Shown here: positions 15,933 to 25,235 of the stretch, in pieces
Layout: every line of letters starts with the position of its first letter
Position numbering within the stretch: the stretch's first letter is position 1
Source of the DNA: a bacterium
GTDB lineage: Bacteria > Bacillota > Clostridia > Lachnospirales > Lachnospiraceae
Direction of reading: 5' to 3'
NCBI GenBank assembly: GCA_030539495.1
Contig: JAUNRX010000010.1
Coordinates: 8,233 to 46,066 of the forward strand
Length of the DNA: 37,834 bases
Program-made: the position numbers and the translations under genes
Notes under the pieces: model-generated
Databases searched by the model: none
Told to the model about the DNA's origin: nothing
The model's input: the letters and a program-made list of their open reading frames with translations, nothing else

Positions 15933-16853
15933 TTATAAATATAATCCTGTTGTAAATGGACGTTCTGCCACTTTTTCAAGTTCTTCTCTATAAGAAGCCA
16001 TATTGTCCATAAATAGTGTGATTGAAGTATTGAAATCATCAATCGCTCTACGGTATGTCTTAATTGCAGTCTCAACATACTCTTCACTGTTGATCTGACC
16101 TTCGATCTTAAGACTATTGATTCCTGCTGCAACCATATCAGGAATACTTTCGATCATGCATAAATCTCTAGAGTTAAAGATAAATGTTCCACGTTCATTT
16201 TCGTATACTGGCATTGTTTCGCCTGGTCTTGTTACTTCTACAAGTCCAAAGGTATCGATTGGTTCATTATGGCTTACTTCTTTATCAGCAACTGCCTTGT
16301 CTAAGTAGTTACTTACTAATTGACGTCCTGAGTAAGAAATACAGAATGGTCCTTGTACGAAGCATTCCATTTCTAATTCTTCCGGTACGTGTTTTCTGAT
16401 CTCTGCGATTTCCGCTAACGATAATTCTTTTGCAGAAGCAACACGTTTTGCGCCTAATTTCGCCCAGAAATTATACGTAAGATAGTTTGTGTTATTTGAT
16501 TGTCCGGCAATATGAAGATCTACTTCAGGCATTACTTCTTTTGCAATTGTAAATACGCCTGGTTCGCCTACTAATAACGCATCCGCTTTAGCTTCTTTGA
16601 TACCTTCTAAATAGTTCTTTACTTCCGCTAAATCATTGTTATGTGCAATGATATTTACTGTAACATATACTTTTACATTATTTTTATGAGCATATTCAAT
16701 GCCCTCTTTTAATTCTTCTGTTGAAATAGTTTCTGTGTCTGCTTGAAGACCATACACTTCTCCACCAACACAAACTGCATTTGCACCGCAGTCTACTGCT
16801 TTCTTTAATTGCTTTAGACTTTCTACGGTCACTAATAATTCAATATTTTTCAT
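15933..16853 (-). CDS. U32-family protein lacking two expected cysteines
   Basis: A 306-residue member of the U32 'peptidase' family, whose characterised bacterial members (TrhP/RlhA type) take part in RNA hydroxylation using an iron-sulfur site. The barrel start (LLVTVESLKQLKKAVDCGA), LVGEPGVF, and GPFCISYSGRQ (residues 168-178) identify it. Cys171 and Cys232 (NSRDLC) remain. Residue 178 is Gln where SGRC is usual, and the NRGxCxQxCR segment is replaced by residues 189-197 without cysteine. The protein also stops at TTGLYL, shorter than the roughly 400-residue relatives. It follows lysA by 37 nt. It may have another function or be decaying. Confidence 0.8.
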   Translation of the reverse strand: MKNIELLVTVESLKQLKKAVDCGANAVCVGGEVYGLQADTETISTEELKEGIEYAHKNNVKVYVTVNIIAHNNDLAEVKNYLEGIKEAKADALLVGEPGVFTIAKEVMPEVDLHIAGQSNNTNYLTYNFWAKLGAKRVASAKELSLAEIAEIRKHVPEELEMECFVQGPFCISYSGRQLVSNYLDKAVADKEVSHNEPIDTFGLVEVTRPGETMPVYENERGTFIFNSRDLCMIESIPDMVAAGINSLKIEGQINSEEYVETAIKTYRRAIDDFNTSITLFMDNMASYREELEKVAERPFTTGLYL

Positions 16854-16890
16854 TCTTTTCTTCCTTCTATATCTTTTATCCAGAAGCTAT

Positions 16891-18183
16891 TTAGGGAGTC
16901 AACTCCTCTTGTTCTTCTAGTAACTTCTTATAAATCGGTAATTCATCCAATGTAGAAAAATAATCTGCCGGCGTTTCCGCCCTACGGATTACCTGAAAAT
17001 TACCATACATATTTAATAATACCTCAGCTGATCTTAATTTTCCATTGTAATTATAACCCATTGAAAATCCATGTGCTCCTGTATCATGAATTACAAGCAG
17101 ATCTCCAACCTCAACTTCTGGTAACATTCGATCAATTGCAAACTTATCATTATTCTCACATAACGATCCTACCACATCATATCTATGGTCGCAAGGCATA
17201 TCTTCCTTTCCAAGCACGCTTATATAGTGGTAGGCTCCATACATGGCTGGACGCATCAGATTGACTGCACAAGCATCCACTCCAATATAGTCCTTATAAA
17301 TGTGTTTCTCATGGATTGCCTTTGTGATCAGACAGCCATGGGCTCCTGTCATAAAACGGCCAAGTTCCGTATAAAGTACTATGTCTCCCATTCCTGCCGG
17401 CGTAAGGATCTGCTCATAGACTTCTCTTACCCCTTCGCCAATGCTTATAATATCACAAGGTTCCTCCTGTGGCTCATAAGGAATTCCAATGCCACCGGAC
17501 AGATTGATAAAGCCAATATGGATGCCCACTTCCTCTTTCAGCCGGACTGCCAGTTCAAATAATGTTTTTGCCAAAGCCGGATAATAATCGTTGCATACGG
17601 CATTGCTTACAAGAAAGGCATGCAGTCCAAAGGTCTTTACACCTTTATCTTTTAACTCTCTTGCCGACTCAAAGACTTGTTCTTCTGTCATACCAAATTT
17701 GGCATCCTCAGGATGATCCATAATTCCATTGCTAAGCTTATATATTCCTCCTGGATTTAATCGAAGACAAATCGTATCCGGAATACAGCCAATGGCCTCT
17801 TCCAGCTTGTTGATATGAGTGATGTCATCTAAATTAATAATTGCTCCCATATCATAGGCATACTTAAATTCTTCTGCTGGAGTTTCATTGGAGGAAAACA
17901 TGGTATACTCTCCACCAAGATCTAATGCATTTGCCATCATTAATTCGGTTAAGGAAGAACAGTCACATCCACAGTCATACTCCTTTAAAATCTGAATAAT
18001 GCAAGGATTCGGAGTTGCCTTTACTGCAAAATACTCACGAAATCCCTTATTCCAAGAAAACGCCTCTTTGATTGCCCTTGCCGTCTCACGAATTCCTTTC
18101 TCATCATAAAGATGAAACGGAGTAGGAATTTCCTTTGTAATTTGCTCAATTTGTTCTTTGGTAACAAACGGTCTCTTCTTCAT
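16891..18183 (-). CDS. lysA: Diaminopimelate decarboxylase
   Basis: A 430-residue PLP enzyme of fold type III that converts meso-diaminopimelate to lysine, the last step of lysine synthesis. The PLP lysine is Lys55 in YFAVKATPNP. Other family features are CDCSSLTEL, FSSNETP, INLDD, LSGGIGIPY for phosphate binding, and the catalytic Cys box GSLCENNDKFA with the nearby IHDTGAHGFSMGYNYNG. It begins the two-gene unit with the U32 protein. No lysine riboswitch is visible in the 95 bases upstream, where the only promoter-like hint is ATTATA (TATAAT on the minus strand) at 18237-18242. Confidence 0.9.
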   Translation of the reverse strand: MKKRPFVTKEQIEQITKEIPTPFHLYDEKGIRETARAIKEAFSWNKGFREYFAVKATPNPCIIQILKEYDCGCDCSSLTELMMANALDLGGEYTMFSSNETPAEEFKYAYDMGAIINLDDITHINKLEEAIGCIPDTICLRLNPGGIYKLSNGIMDHPEDAKFGMTEEQVFESARELKDKGVKTFGLHAFLVSNAVCNDYYPALAKTLFELAVRLKEEVGIHIGFINLSGGIGIPYEPQEEPCDIISIGEGVREVYEQILTPAGMGDIVLYTELGRFMTGAHGCLITKAIHEKHIYKDYIGVDACAVNLMRPAMYGAYHYISVLGKEDMPCDHRYDVVGSLCENNDKFAIDRMLPEVEVGDLLVIHDTGAHGFSMGYNYNGKLRSAEVLLNMYGNFQVIRRAETPADYFSTLDELPIYKKLLEEQEELTP

Positions 18184-18278
18184 AACAAGCCACTCCTTTG
18201 CCTTCCATATAACAAATTTATATTACAGATGAAACTATTATAGCATAGCTATTTCAAATAAAAAGCTGGATTTAGGCA

Positions 18279-21200
18279 TTAATTGCTTAATAACTGTAGT
18301 AAATCCTCTCGATTTAAGGAGGATAACTGGTTCATCTCTCCACTGATAATCTGGTCTGCAAGATTTTGTTTTTCCTGCTGCATCTGAAGGATCTTCTCTT
18401 CAATGGTTCCCTTTGCAATCAATTTAAATACCGTTACGACATTTCTTTGTCCAATTCGATGCGCACGATCGGTTGCCTGATTTTGCGCCGCAATATTCCA
18501 CCATGGATCATAATGAATTACAATGTCTGCTGCCGTCAGATTTAGTCCCGTTCCACCGGCCTTAAGAGAAATTAAGAATACGTTGGTATCATCTCCATTA
18601 AACTGGTTCACTAACTGCATACGTTTCTCTTTGGAGGTTGCACCGGTAATTTCATAATGAGAAATGCCTTTTTTCTGAAGCTCCTCTTTTAAGATGGCAA
18701 GCATCGACGTAAATTGTGAAAATAACAGAATCTTATGTCCATTTTCCACTGCTGTCTCAATCAGTTCCAGACAGGTAAACAGCTTCGCCGATTCCCCTCT
18801 GTAATTCTCGTAACATAAATTAGGATCACAGCAAATCTGACGCAGTCTTGTAAGATCCGCCAGTATCTTGATCTTATTCTTTTCAAAGTCAGAATGATCC
18901 TGTTTTGCAAGACTTTCCTTTACCTTAAGCACATAAGAATCATATAGTTTCTGCTGCTCATTTTCAAACTTGGCATATACCACTTCTTCCATCTTATCCG
19001 GTAAGTCCTTTAATACGTCCTTTTTAATTCTTCGTAAAATAAATGGCTGAATCATTCGTTTTAGGCGATGAACCACTTCCTCATCCTTTAACTTTGCAAT
19101 CGGTATTTCAAAGTCTTTGCGGAATTCTTCATATTTATATAAAAATCCAGGCATCAGATAGTCAAAGATACTCCATAGCTCACTTAATCGGTTCTCAATC
19201 GGTGTACCGGTAAGTGCATACTTGGTCTTAGCACGAATTAGCTTCACTGCCTTTGCCCCTTGGGTCGTATGATTTTTAATATACTGGGCTTCATCGATAA
19301 TCTGATACGCAAACGTAATATCTTTATATTCTACAATGTCACGCTTAATTAAGTCATAAGAAGTAACTAACACGTCATAAGCAAAATAACGTTCAATCAG
19401 ACTCTTACGTTTTTCCATATTTCCGGTAACAGTTGCTACCTTTAAGGATGGTGCAAACTTTTTACACTCTTCCTCCCAGTTGTAGACTAAGGAAGCCGGA
19501 CAGACAATTAAGGTTGTCCCAGACTTTCCTTCCTCTTTTGCGGCAAGAAGCAAAGAAAGCACTTGAATCGTCTTACCAAGTCCCATATCATCTGCTAAGA
19601 TACCGCCAAATCCATATTCCTCAATCATCCTAAGCCAACGGTATCCATTTTTCTGATACGTACGAAGTACATTCTTTAGTTCTTCTGGTACTTCATAATC
19701 CGCATCACCCACTGCCTTAAAGTTACGGAGCATACCTTTAAAATAACGGTCTCTCGTATAGGCAACACCTTCGCTATCCTGTAATACCTTGTCCAGATAA
19801 AGCGCACGAAATGCCGGAACTTTTACCGTTCCTTCCTTCAATTGCTCTACGGTCAAATGCATTCCTTCAATTAATTCGCTTAGTAACTCTACGGAATTCT
19901 CCTCTAAACGCAAGAAGTTTCCATTTTTCAGACGGTGATACGTCTTCTTAATTCGATAGCTTGCTAAGATTCCTTTTAACTCAGCGAAATCAAAGTCATC
20001 CGAATTGAAATCTAAATTCAGCAGATTGTTTTCTACCGAAACTCCGACAGAAACTTTCGGTGATTTCTGAACTTTCAAACGCTTAATCGTATCCGACACT
20101 TCCACTGCCGTGTACTCCATCAGCTCGCCTAATCCATGATCTAGCAAATCAAAGATGCGGTCTTCCTCCATACCACAATGCAATACCTTAAGCTGGTCAT
20201 CGTAATATGGAAGGAAGTTATTTAATGCTGTCTGCACATACAGTTCCTTTGGCACATCGCGAATGCCGTCGCGCTTCTCTTCCTCATCCATAATCAGATA
20301 GCTTTTTGTTCCATAAGAAACTTCTGCCCTGCACACAATATTTTTATTTACATAATCAAAGTATGCTACAAATTCTGGCTCATCCGGAATAATTTCTTCA
20401 ATCAATTCCTTCTTTTCTTCCACCACGTCTACAAACTCTTTTACATTACGTACAACTTGTTTATAGAAGGCAGGTACCTGTTCTTTCCCTATTACAATTT
20501 CTTCTCCGGATAACATGGTCTTGATAAATGGTTCCATTTTATCTCGATACGAAGTCTCTAACTCATATAGCGCCGTTCCTTGTAATAGATAGCCATGCTC
20601 TGCTCCCTCAACGTACTCCATTTGCTCACAAGAAAGTCTTACTTCCTCCATTTCATCATCTTCCTCTTCCGGAATGACATGGAGACATATTTTAGGACTT
20701 CCCTTGATGCAGGACAACGGTACTTGTTTTTTCTTTCCTGTAAACTCATTGACCTCTGTAATCGTACATCCGTACTGCGTAATCAGCTGATAAAATTCAT
20801 CCATAGCACGAGCATTTAAAAGGATTGCCTTCTTAATTGAAGCCGATGTTCTTGTATACTGGCTTAACTGGTCTAAATAAAAGTTTCGCTCTTTTACCTG
20901 TTCCATAATAAATCTTGCAAAGGCTTCACCTTGCTTGCTAAATACATTCATATCATGGAGGATCTTAAGATCTTTTCCATAGGTAAGCTCTGCTCCCTGC
21001 TGCATTGCCTCATAAAAATGCTGCATATTCTGCATCACGTAAAGCTTGCTCTTTCCAATTGAGAAGCTGGCATAGGCCTTTCCGTCCACGATTTCCAGCT
21101 TCGGCTCTATCGTCACCAGCTCTTTTTCATTCAACATAATGGACTTTGCAATCTCATGTCCCTCATACTGCTTGATCATCTGGCTGATTGCACGATTGGT

Positions 21201-21542
21201 AGTACGCAACTTATAATGTTTGGCATAGTCTATAAAAGCAATGGTAGTAGCCGCAATATGTTTACAATATTCCATATTATAGTAAAACTTATGGGCCCTA
21301 TAGTCTGGACAGCTGCATTCCGCCTGTACTACATGCCTCTCATTTACCACAATGGAAGTTCTATAATCATTTTGTTTCCCTGTAATATGCGCTGATACCA
21401 TATAAGATGTACTATCAAACATTTCCATCTCAACTTCTTCAACACTCTTAATGTCAACTCTTCCCTGCTTATAATAACTCTCTCCGCACGCCCATTTGGT
21501 ATGGGTAAACCCATATCTTGCGCTTTCATCTATAATATTCAT
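18279..21542 (-). CDS. SWIM/SNF2-family helicase
   Basis: A 1087-residue Swi2/Snf2-type ATPase that probably remodels protein-DNA complexes. A SWIM zinc finger (Cys76-x-Cys78, Cys93-x-His95) sits at the N-terminus, followed by a long region of about 500 residues typical of bacterial SNF2-associated domains. The motor shows Walker A ADDMGLGKT, the DEAQ box (IIDEAQYIKN), LTGTPIENRL, and in the second RecA lobe LKAGGTGLNLTAADIVIHYD and the Q-rich QNQATDRAHRIGQ. It is full length for clostridial members and stands alone. DNA repair or transcription roles are possible but not shown. Confidence 0.92.
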   Translation of the reverse strand: MNIIDESARYGFTHTKWACGESYYKQGRVDIKSVEEVEMEMFDSTSYMVSAHITGKQNDYRTSIVVNERHVVQAECSCPDYRAHKFYYNMEYCKHIAATTIAFIDYAKHYKLRTTNRAISQMIKQYEGHEIAKSIMLNEKELVTIEPKLEIVDGKAYASFSIGKSKLYVMQNMQHFYEAMQQGAELTYGKDLKILHDMNVFSKQGEAFARFIMEQVKERNFYLDQLSQYTRTSASIKKAILLNARAMDEFYQLITQYGCTITEVNEFTGKKKQVPLSCIKGSPKICLHVIPEEEDDEMEEVRLSCEQMEYVEGAEHGYLLQGTALYELETSYRDKMEPFIKTMLSGEEIVIGKEQVPAFYKQVVRNVKEFVDVVEEKKELIEEIIPDEPEFVAYFDYVNKNIVCRAEVSYGTKSYLIMDEEEKRDGIRDVPKELYVQTALNNFLPYYDDQLKVLHCGMEEDRIFDLLDHGLGELMEYTAVEVSDTIKRLKVQKSPKVSVGVSVENNLLNLDFNSDDFDFAELKGILASYRIKKTYHRLKNGNFLRLEENSVELLSELIEGMHLTVEQLKEGTVKVPAFRALYLDKVLQDSEGVAYTRDRYFKGMLRNFKAVGDADYEVPEELKNVLRTYQKNGYRWLRMIEEYGFGGILADDMGLGKTIQVLSLLLAAKEEGKSGTTLIVCPASLVYNWEEECKKFAPSLKVATVTGNMEKRKSLIERYFAYDVLVTSYDLIKRDIVEYKDITFAYQIIDEAQYIKNHTTQGAKAVKLIRAKTKYALTGTPIENRLSELWSIFDYLMPGFLYKYEEFRKDFEIPIAKLKDEEVVHRLKRMIQPFILRRIKKDVLKDLPDKMEEVVYAKFENEQQKLYDSYVLKVKESLAKQDHSDFEKNKIKILADLTRLRQICCDPNLCYENYRGESAKLFTCLELIETAVENGHKILLFSQFTSMLAILKEELQKKGISHYEITGATSKEKRMQLVNQFNGDDTNVFLISLKAGGTGLNLTAADIVIHYDPWWNIAAQNQATDRAHRIGQRNVVTVFKLIAKGTIEEKILQMQQEKQNLADQIISGEMNQLSSLNREDLLQLLSN

Positions 21543-21660
21543 TCCAACTCTTGTCCTTTAAACTGGCATTTTTACTGTAATACTAACGTATTCTTATGAT
21601 TGTGTCAAATTAGCTGTTAGGTATCTCCATATCTGCCTCTCTTTATGCATTTCTTTAAAC

Positions 21661-21703
21661 AAAAAACTCCCTGGCCCGTGTCACCAATCCACGTTCCAAG
21701 GAG
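21661..21703 (-). terminator. Terminator of the metNIQ-opine operon
   Basis: CTCCCTGGCCCGTG (21667-21680) pairs, with small bulges, with CACGTTCCAAGGAG (21690-21703). The A6 run at 21661-21666 provides the U-tract. It lies 10 bases beyond the racemase-family stop codon. Confidence 0.8.
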
Positions 21704-21713
21704 CTGTTCCTTA

Positions 21714-22475
21714 TTAAAAATATCCAAAGTAAGGCTGCCTAACAACTGCCTGCTTTACCCAGTCAATCATTGTTATAAAATCATATACCGGAAGCCCGGT
21801 CAAGCATTGGATTTCATAGGCATAAGGAGGCAAGTCACTACACTCTAGTAAGATTGCCCCAATCTCCGGATGCTCTCTTACTAATTCTAACGCAACTTCT
21901 CCTAACTCCTTAGTGAGCGCCCCATTATCAAGCGTCGTCTTTCCCCAGCGAATCGGCGCAAAGCTGTCAAGCTCGCCGATGCTCTTGATGATCAGTCGCT
22001 CAGAGCTAATCCCAAGCTTTCCTAACAACTCATCATTTAAATTTTCGCCGCTTGCTGCCAATACCGCAATCTTCTTGGATGAGGAAAGGCCAAGTTCAAT
22101 GATTGGAATCTGGCACAAGCTGGATAAATAGACCGGAATGTCAACTGCCTCTGAAACCACTCGCTGAAAATGTGCAAAGTATCCACAAGCACCAATAATT
22201 GCCCGCACTCCCTCAGCCTCCAGCTCTTTTGCCGCCGCAACAATCTGCGCTTCAATGGAAGGGTCTCCTTCAAATAACTGCTCTATTTCAAAGGAAACCT
22301 TTTTATAAAGTACCGGATAAGAAAAGCTGGTCGCATTTGCCACATTTCCCGGAAGCTTAGGGTAAATCAAGTCTACTGCGATAATTCCAATAGGATACCC
22401 CGCCGTATAATGTTCTGGTACCGTATATGTCTCAGTAAGGTCACTGACATTATAAAGCATCCCTCTATGCTTCAT
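21714..22475 (-). CDS. Aspartate/glutamate racemase family protein
   Basis: A protein of about 253 residues of the Asp/Glu/hydantoin racemase superfamily. It shows the two Cys expected at the active site: GACGYFAHF (first half) and LLECSDLPPYA (second half), with a C-terminal LPVYDFITMIDW segment. These enzymes act on amino acid or related alpha-carbons without cofactor. The start is set at ATG 22475, because GAGGG lies five bases upstream; an ATG at 22487 is also in frame. It overlaps the opine dehydrogenase gene by 11 nt, so the two products are probably made in proportion. The substrate is unknown. Confidence 0.8.
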   Translation of the reverse strand: MKHRGMLYNVSDLTETYTVPEHYTAGYPIGIIAVDLIYPKLPGNVANATSFSYPVLYKKVSFEIEQLFEGDPSIEAQIVAAAKELEAEGVRAIIGACGYFAHFQRVVSEAVDIPVYLSSLCQIPIIELGLSSSKKIAVLAASGENLNDELLGKLGISSERLIIKSIGELDSFAPIRWGKTTLDNGALTKELGEVALELVREHPEIGAILLECSDLPPYAYEIQCLTGLPVYDFITMIDWVKQAVVRQPYFGYF

Positions 22476-23688
22476 AAGTACCCTCATTTAAATATGCAAG
22501 TAACTGCTCTTTGTCTAGCTGTCCAATTCCCAAATCATCCAAAGTCAGCCCTTCTTTATAGAAGTCTCTCCCGTTCATCACGGAGCCAAGGGTAATCATA
22601 CTATCGATAACCGGAGTCGCAACTCCGTACTTTTTACCAAGCTCATGATAAATATGACATCCAACCGGAACATCTTCCGTTACATAACGATCCTTGATCG
22701 TAAATGGCCCGGTTCCATAAGCTGTTTCATACTGGTCTTCAAATGGTACCACGCAGTCATCGCCCATATATTCCGGTCCTAAAATGCTTGTTCTGGATAG
22801 GAAGTTCTTCTTTGGAAACTCCTGCACGCTTACGCCGATTGCCTTCGCAAGTGCCAATTCTTCCTGATAGAACGCATATTGCACCTCAGCAATGGATTTA
22901 CAGTATGCATGGCTGTAAATCGAATACGAATATTTATCATTTCCACCAAAAATCCTTCCCCAGTTTTCCATAACCCCTACTCCAAGGATGGTTCCCGGAC
23001 AATGAAGCACTGGATTGACATTGCTAAATCCAATATCAAGCACCGTATTTCCGCTTGTTGCTCCGTCTCCTTCGGTAATCGAGTCAAAGCATCCAAGGAA
23101 AGTCGAGCTTTCTAAGAAGTCCTCCTGGTCACTTAATGGCAATGCTGCGCCACGTAAGGTAATCGCACGATACACTAACCATAGTTCGGATGTCATAACA
23201 CCGCCTTCTTTTGTAACACGAGCACCATATGGAGCACTTGACCATCCACCAATAATAACTTTTTTCGTACACCCTGCTTCTCTCATTTTCTTTCGAAGCT
23301 TTAAGGAGCCATAGTTATCCGGAATAATATGAACGATCATACCGTCTTCCAATACAGGTACTAACTGCTCAAAGAACGTATCATGGGCTACTGATGGCAC
23401 TGCCACGATAATTAATTTACATCCCTTTACACATTCTGCAATATCGGTTGTTACCTTATGAAAATGTGCTGTCCCGGATCGTTTAAAACCATATTTATTT
23501 TTCTGAATTCCGGTAAGGGTAATTCCTGTCTTATGTAAACCTGCAAGCGTTGTCTTGGCGAAAGGTTCAATATCACAGATATGAACCTTATTTCCACCAA
23601 GTACGCAATCAGCGGCAACTGCCTTTCCAACAGCGCCTCCGCCAAGCACTGCCACTGGATATTTTTTTAACTCACTGAAATCGTACAT
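22465..23688 (-). CDS. Octopine/nopaline dehydrogenase family protein
   Basis: A 407-residue NAD(P)-dependent dehydrogenase of the opine dehydrogenase type. Such enzymes join or split an amino acid and a 2-oxo acid through a secondary amine. The dinucleotide fold AVLGGGAVGKAVAAD (residues 13-27) is at the N-terminus, with IIVAVPSVAHD after strand 4. The C-terminal catalytic domain carries SNVNPVLHCPGTILGVG, whose His is the expected catalytic residue. It lies 26 nt behind metQ in the operon. Whether it makes or degrades an opine, and which amino acid it uses, cannot be read here. Confidence 0.85.
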   Translation of the reverse strand: MYDFSELKKYPVAVLGGGAVGKAVAADCVLGGNKVHICDIEPFAKTTLAGLHKTGITLTGIQKNKYGFKRSGTAHFHKVTTDIAECVKGCKLIIVAVPSVAHDTFFEQLVPVLEDGMIVHIIPDNYGSLKLRKKMREAGCTKKVIIGGWSSAPYGARVTKEGGVMTSELWLVYRAITLRGAALPLSDQEDFLESSTFLGCFDSITEGDGATSGNTVLDIGFSNVNPVLHCPGTILGVGVMENWGRIFGGNDKYSYSIYSHAYCKSIAEVQYAFYQEELALAKAIGVSVQEFPKKNFLSRTSILGPEYMGDDCVVPFEDQYETAYGTGPFTIKDRYVTEDVPVGCHIYHELGKKYGVATPVIDSMITLGSVMNGRDFYKEGLTLDDLGIGQLDKEQLLAYLNEGTYEA

Positions 23689-23714
23689 AGTTTATTCTCC
23701 TTTTTTATCGTATT

Positions 23715-24530
23715 TTAGAATACTGGTACTACTGCACCTTTATAGTTTTCTTCAATATATTTCTTCACTTCTTCGCTAGTAATTGCTTTTACTAATGCTT
23801 TTGTCTTTTCTGTATTTTCATTTCCTGCTTTTACTACAACAATATTTGCATATGTTTTCGCTGCTTCTGAATCAGCTGCTTCAACTGCTAATGCATCGCT
23901 TACTTTTAATCCACCTGAAATTGCATAGTTTCCGTTAATGCATGCAATGTCAACATCTTGTAAAGAACGGGCAATTTGAGCTGCTTCGATTTCTTTGATC
24001 TTTAAGTTTAAAGGATTTTCTTTGATATCTACTACAGTTGCTTTTAATCCTGCATTCGAATCTAATTTGATCAAGCCTTGTGCTTCTAATAAAAGTAATG
24101 CTCTTGCTTCATTTGTCGTATCATTTGGCACTGCAACTGTTGCGCCTTCTTTTAATGTTTTTAAATCAGAGCTTTTACCTGCATATAATCCAAATGGTTC
24201 AAAATGAACTTTTGCTACAGATACAAGATTTGTCTTATTTTCTGTATTAAAATCATCTAAATATGGTTGATGTTGAAAATAGTTTGCATCCAGTTCACCT
24301 GTAGAAAGCGCTGTATTTGGTAATACATAATCATTGTATTCCACTACTTCTAACGTATAGCCGTCTTTCTCTAACTGCTGTTTCACAACACCATTTAAAA
24401 TTTCAGAATGAGGAGTTACGCTTGCACCAATCTTGATTGTCTTATCGTTGGAGGATGAAGAACCACATCCTACTAGGGAACCTGCTACAATACCTACTGT
24501 TAAAATAATTGCTGTTAATTTTCTTTTCAT
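23715..24530 (-). CDS. metQ: MetQ/NlpA-type substrate-binding lipoprotein
   Basis: A 271-residue lipoprotein of the MetQ (NlpA) family that captures methionine or a related amino acid outside the membrane. The signal peptide ends in the lipobox LVGC. Family segments include IGASVTPHSEIL, DYVLPNTALSTGELDANYFQHQPYL, VHFEPFGLYAGK and VAVPNDTTNEARALLLL. It lies 39 nt after the permease gene. Relatives carry various amino acids, so a ligand other than L-methionine is possible given the two enzymes encoded next. Confidence 0.9.
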   Translation of the reverse strand: MKRKLTAIILTVGIVAGSLVGCGSSSSNDKTIKIGASVTPHSEILNGVVKQQLEKDGYTLEVVEYNDYVLPNTALSTGELDANYFQHQPYLDDFNTENKTNLVSVAKVHFEPFGLYAGKSSDLKTLKEGATVAVPNDTTNEARALLLLEAQGLIKLDSNAGLKATVVDIKENPLNLKIKEIEAAQIARSLQDVDIACINGNYAISGGLKVSDALAVEAADSEAAKTYANIVVVKAGNENTEKTKALVKAITSEEVKKYIEENYKGAVVPVF

Positions 24531-24569
24531 ATTAAACTCTCCTTTTTCTCTTCTTATTTATAGTTTTAA

Positions 24570-25235
24570 TTAATCAATCACTCTTTTATCTTTTTTCGCT
24601 GCTGTCTTCATACCGATCCATTGGAAGATCTGAACGATTACTACTAATAACACAACAGTAACTAGCATAATGTCTGTCTGGTAACGGTAATATCCGTAGT
24701 TGATCGCTACTGCACCAAGACCACCACCGCCTACAAATCCGGCCATTGCAGAGTATCCAAGAATTGTCGTAATCGTAATGGTTGCCCCAACGATCATGGA
24801 TGGCGCTGCTTCCGGTAATAATACTTTATAAATGATTTGGAATGGACTGGATCCCATTGCCTGTGCTGCTTCAATTACCCCATTGTCTACTTCTTTTAAC
24901 GAAGATTCCACCATACGTCCAACAAATGGTGCAGCTGCAATTACTAATGGAACGATACTTGCAGTACTTCCAATAGAAGTTCCTACGATCAATCTTGTAA
25001 GTGGTAAAATTGCTACCAATAAGATGATAAATGGTACCGAACGAACCATATTAACAATTAATCCAAGGACTGCATTTACCGGTTTGCAAGAAGTAATACT
25101 TTTCTTATCGGTACTGTAAAGAAGCACCCCGATTGGAATTCCTAATACATAGGCACATAATGTGGAAACGATGGTCATATAAAGCGTCTCCAATGTTCCA
25201 TCTACTAATAGTGGAAGAATTTTATTTAGTTCCAT
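24570..25235 (-). CDS. metI: Methionine-type ABC transporter permease
   Basis: A 221-residue membrane subunit with five to six helices, of the MetI family. The ATPase-coupling loop is seen as EAAQAMGSSPFQIIYKVLLP. The start is placed at ATG 25235, with GAGGAG ten bases upstream; an ATG at 25253 would include that site. The gene overlaps the end of metN by 14 nt. The GFVGGGGLGAVAINYGYYRY C-terminal segment is typical of the family. Confidence 0.92.
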   Translation of the reverse strand: MELNKILPLLVDGTLETLYMTIVSTLCAYVLGIPIGVLLYSTDKKSITSCKPVNAVLGLIVNMVRSVPFIILLVAILPLTRLIVGTSIGSTASIVPLVIAAAPFVGRMVESSLKEVDNGVIEAAQAMGSSPFQIIYKVLLPEAAPSMIVGATITITTILGYSAMAGFVGGGGLGAVAINYGYYRYQTDIMLVTVVLLVVIVQIFQWIGMKTAAKKDKRVID

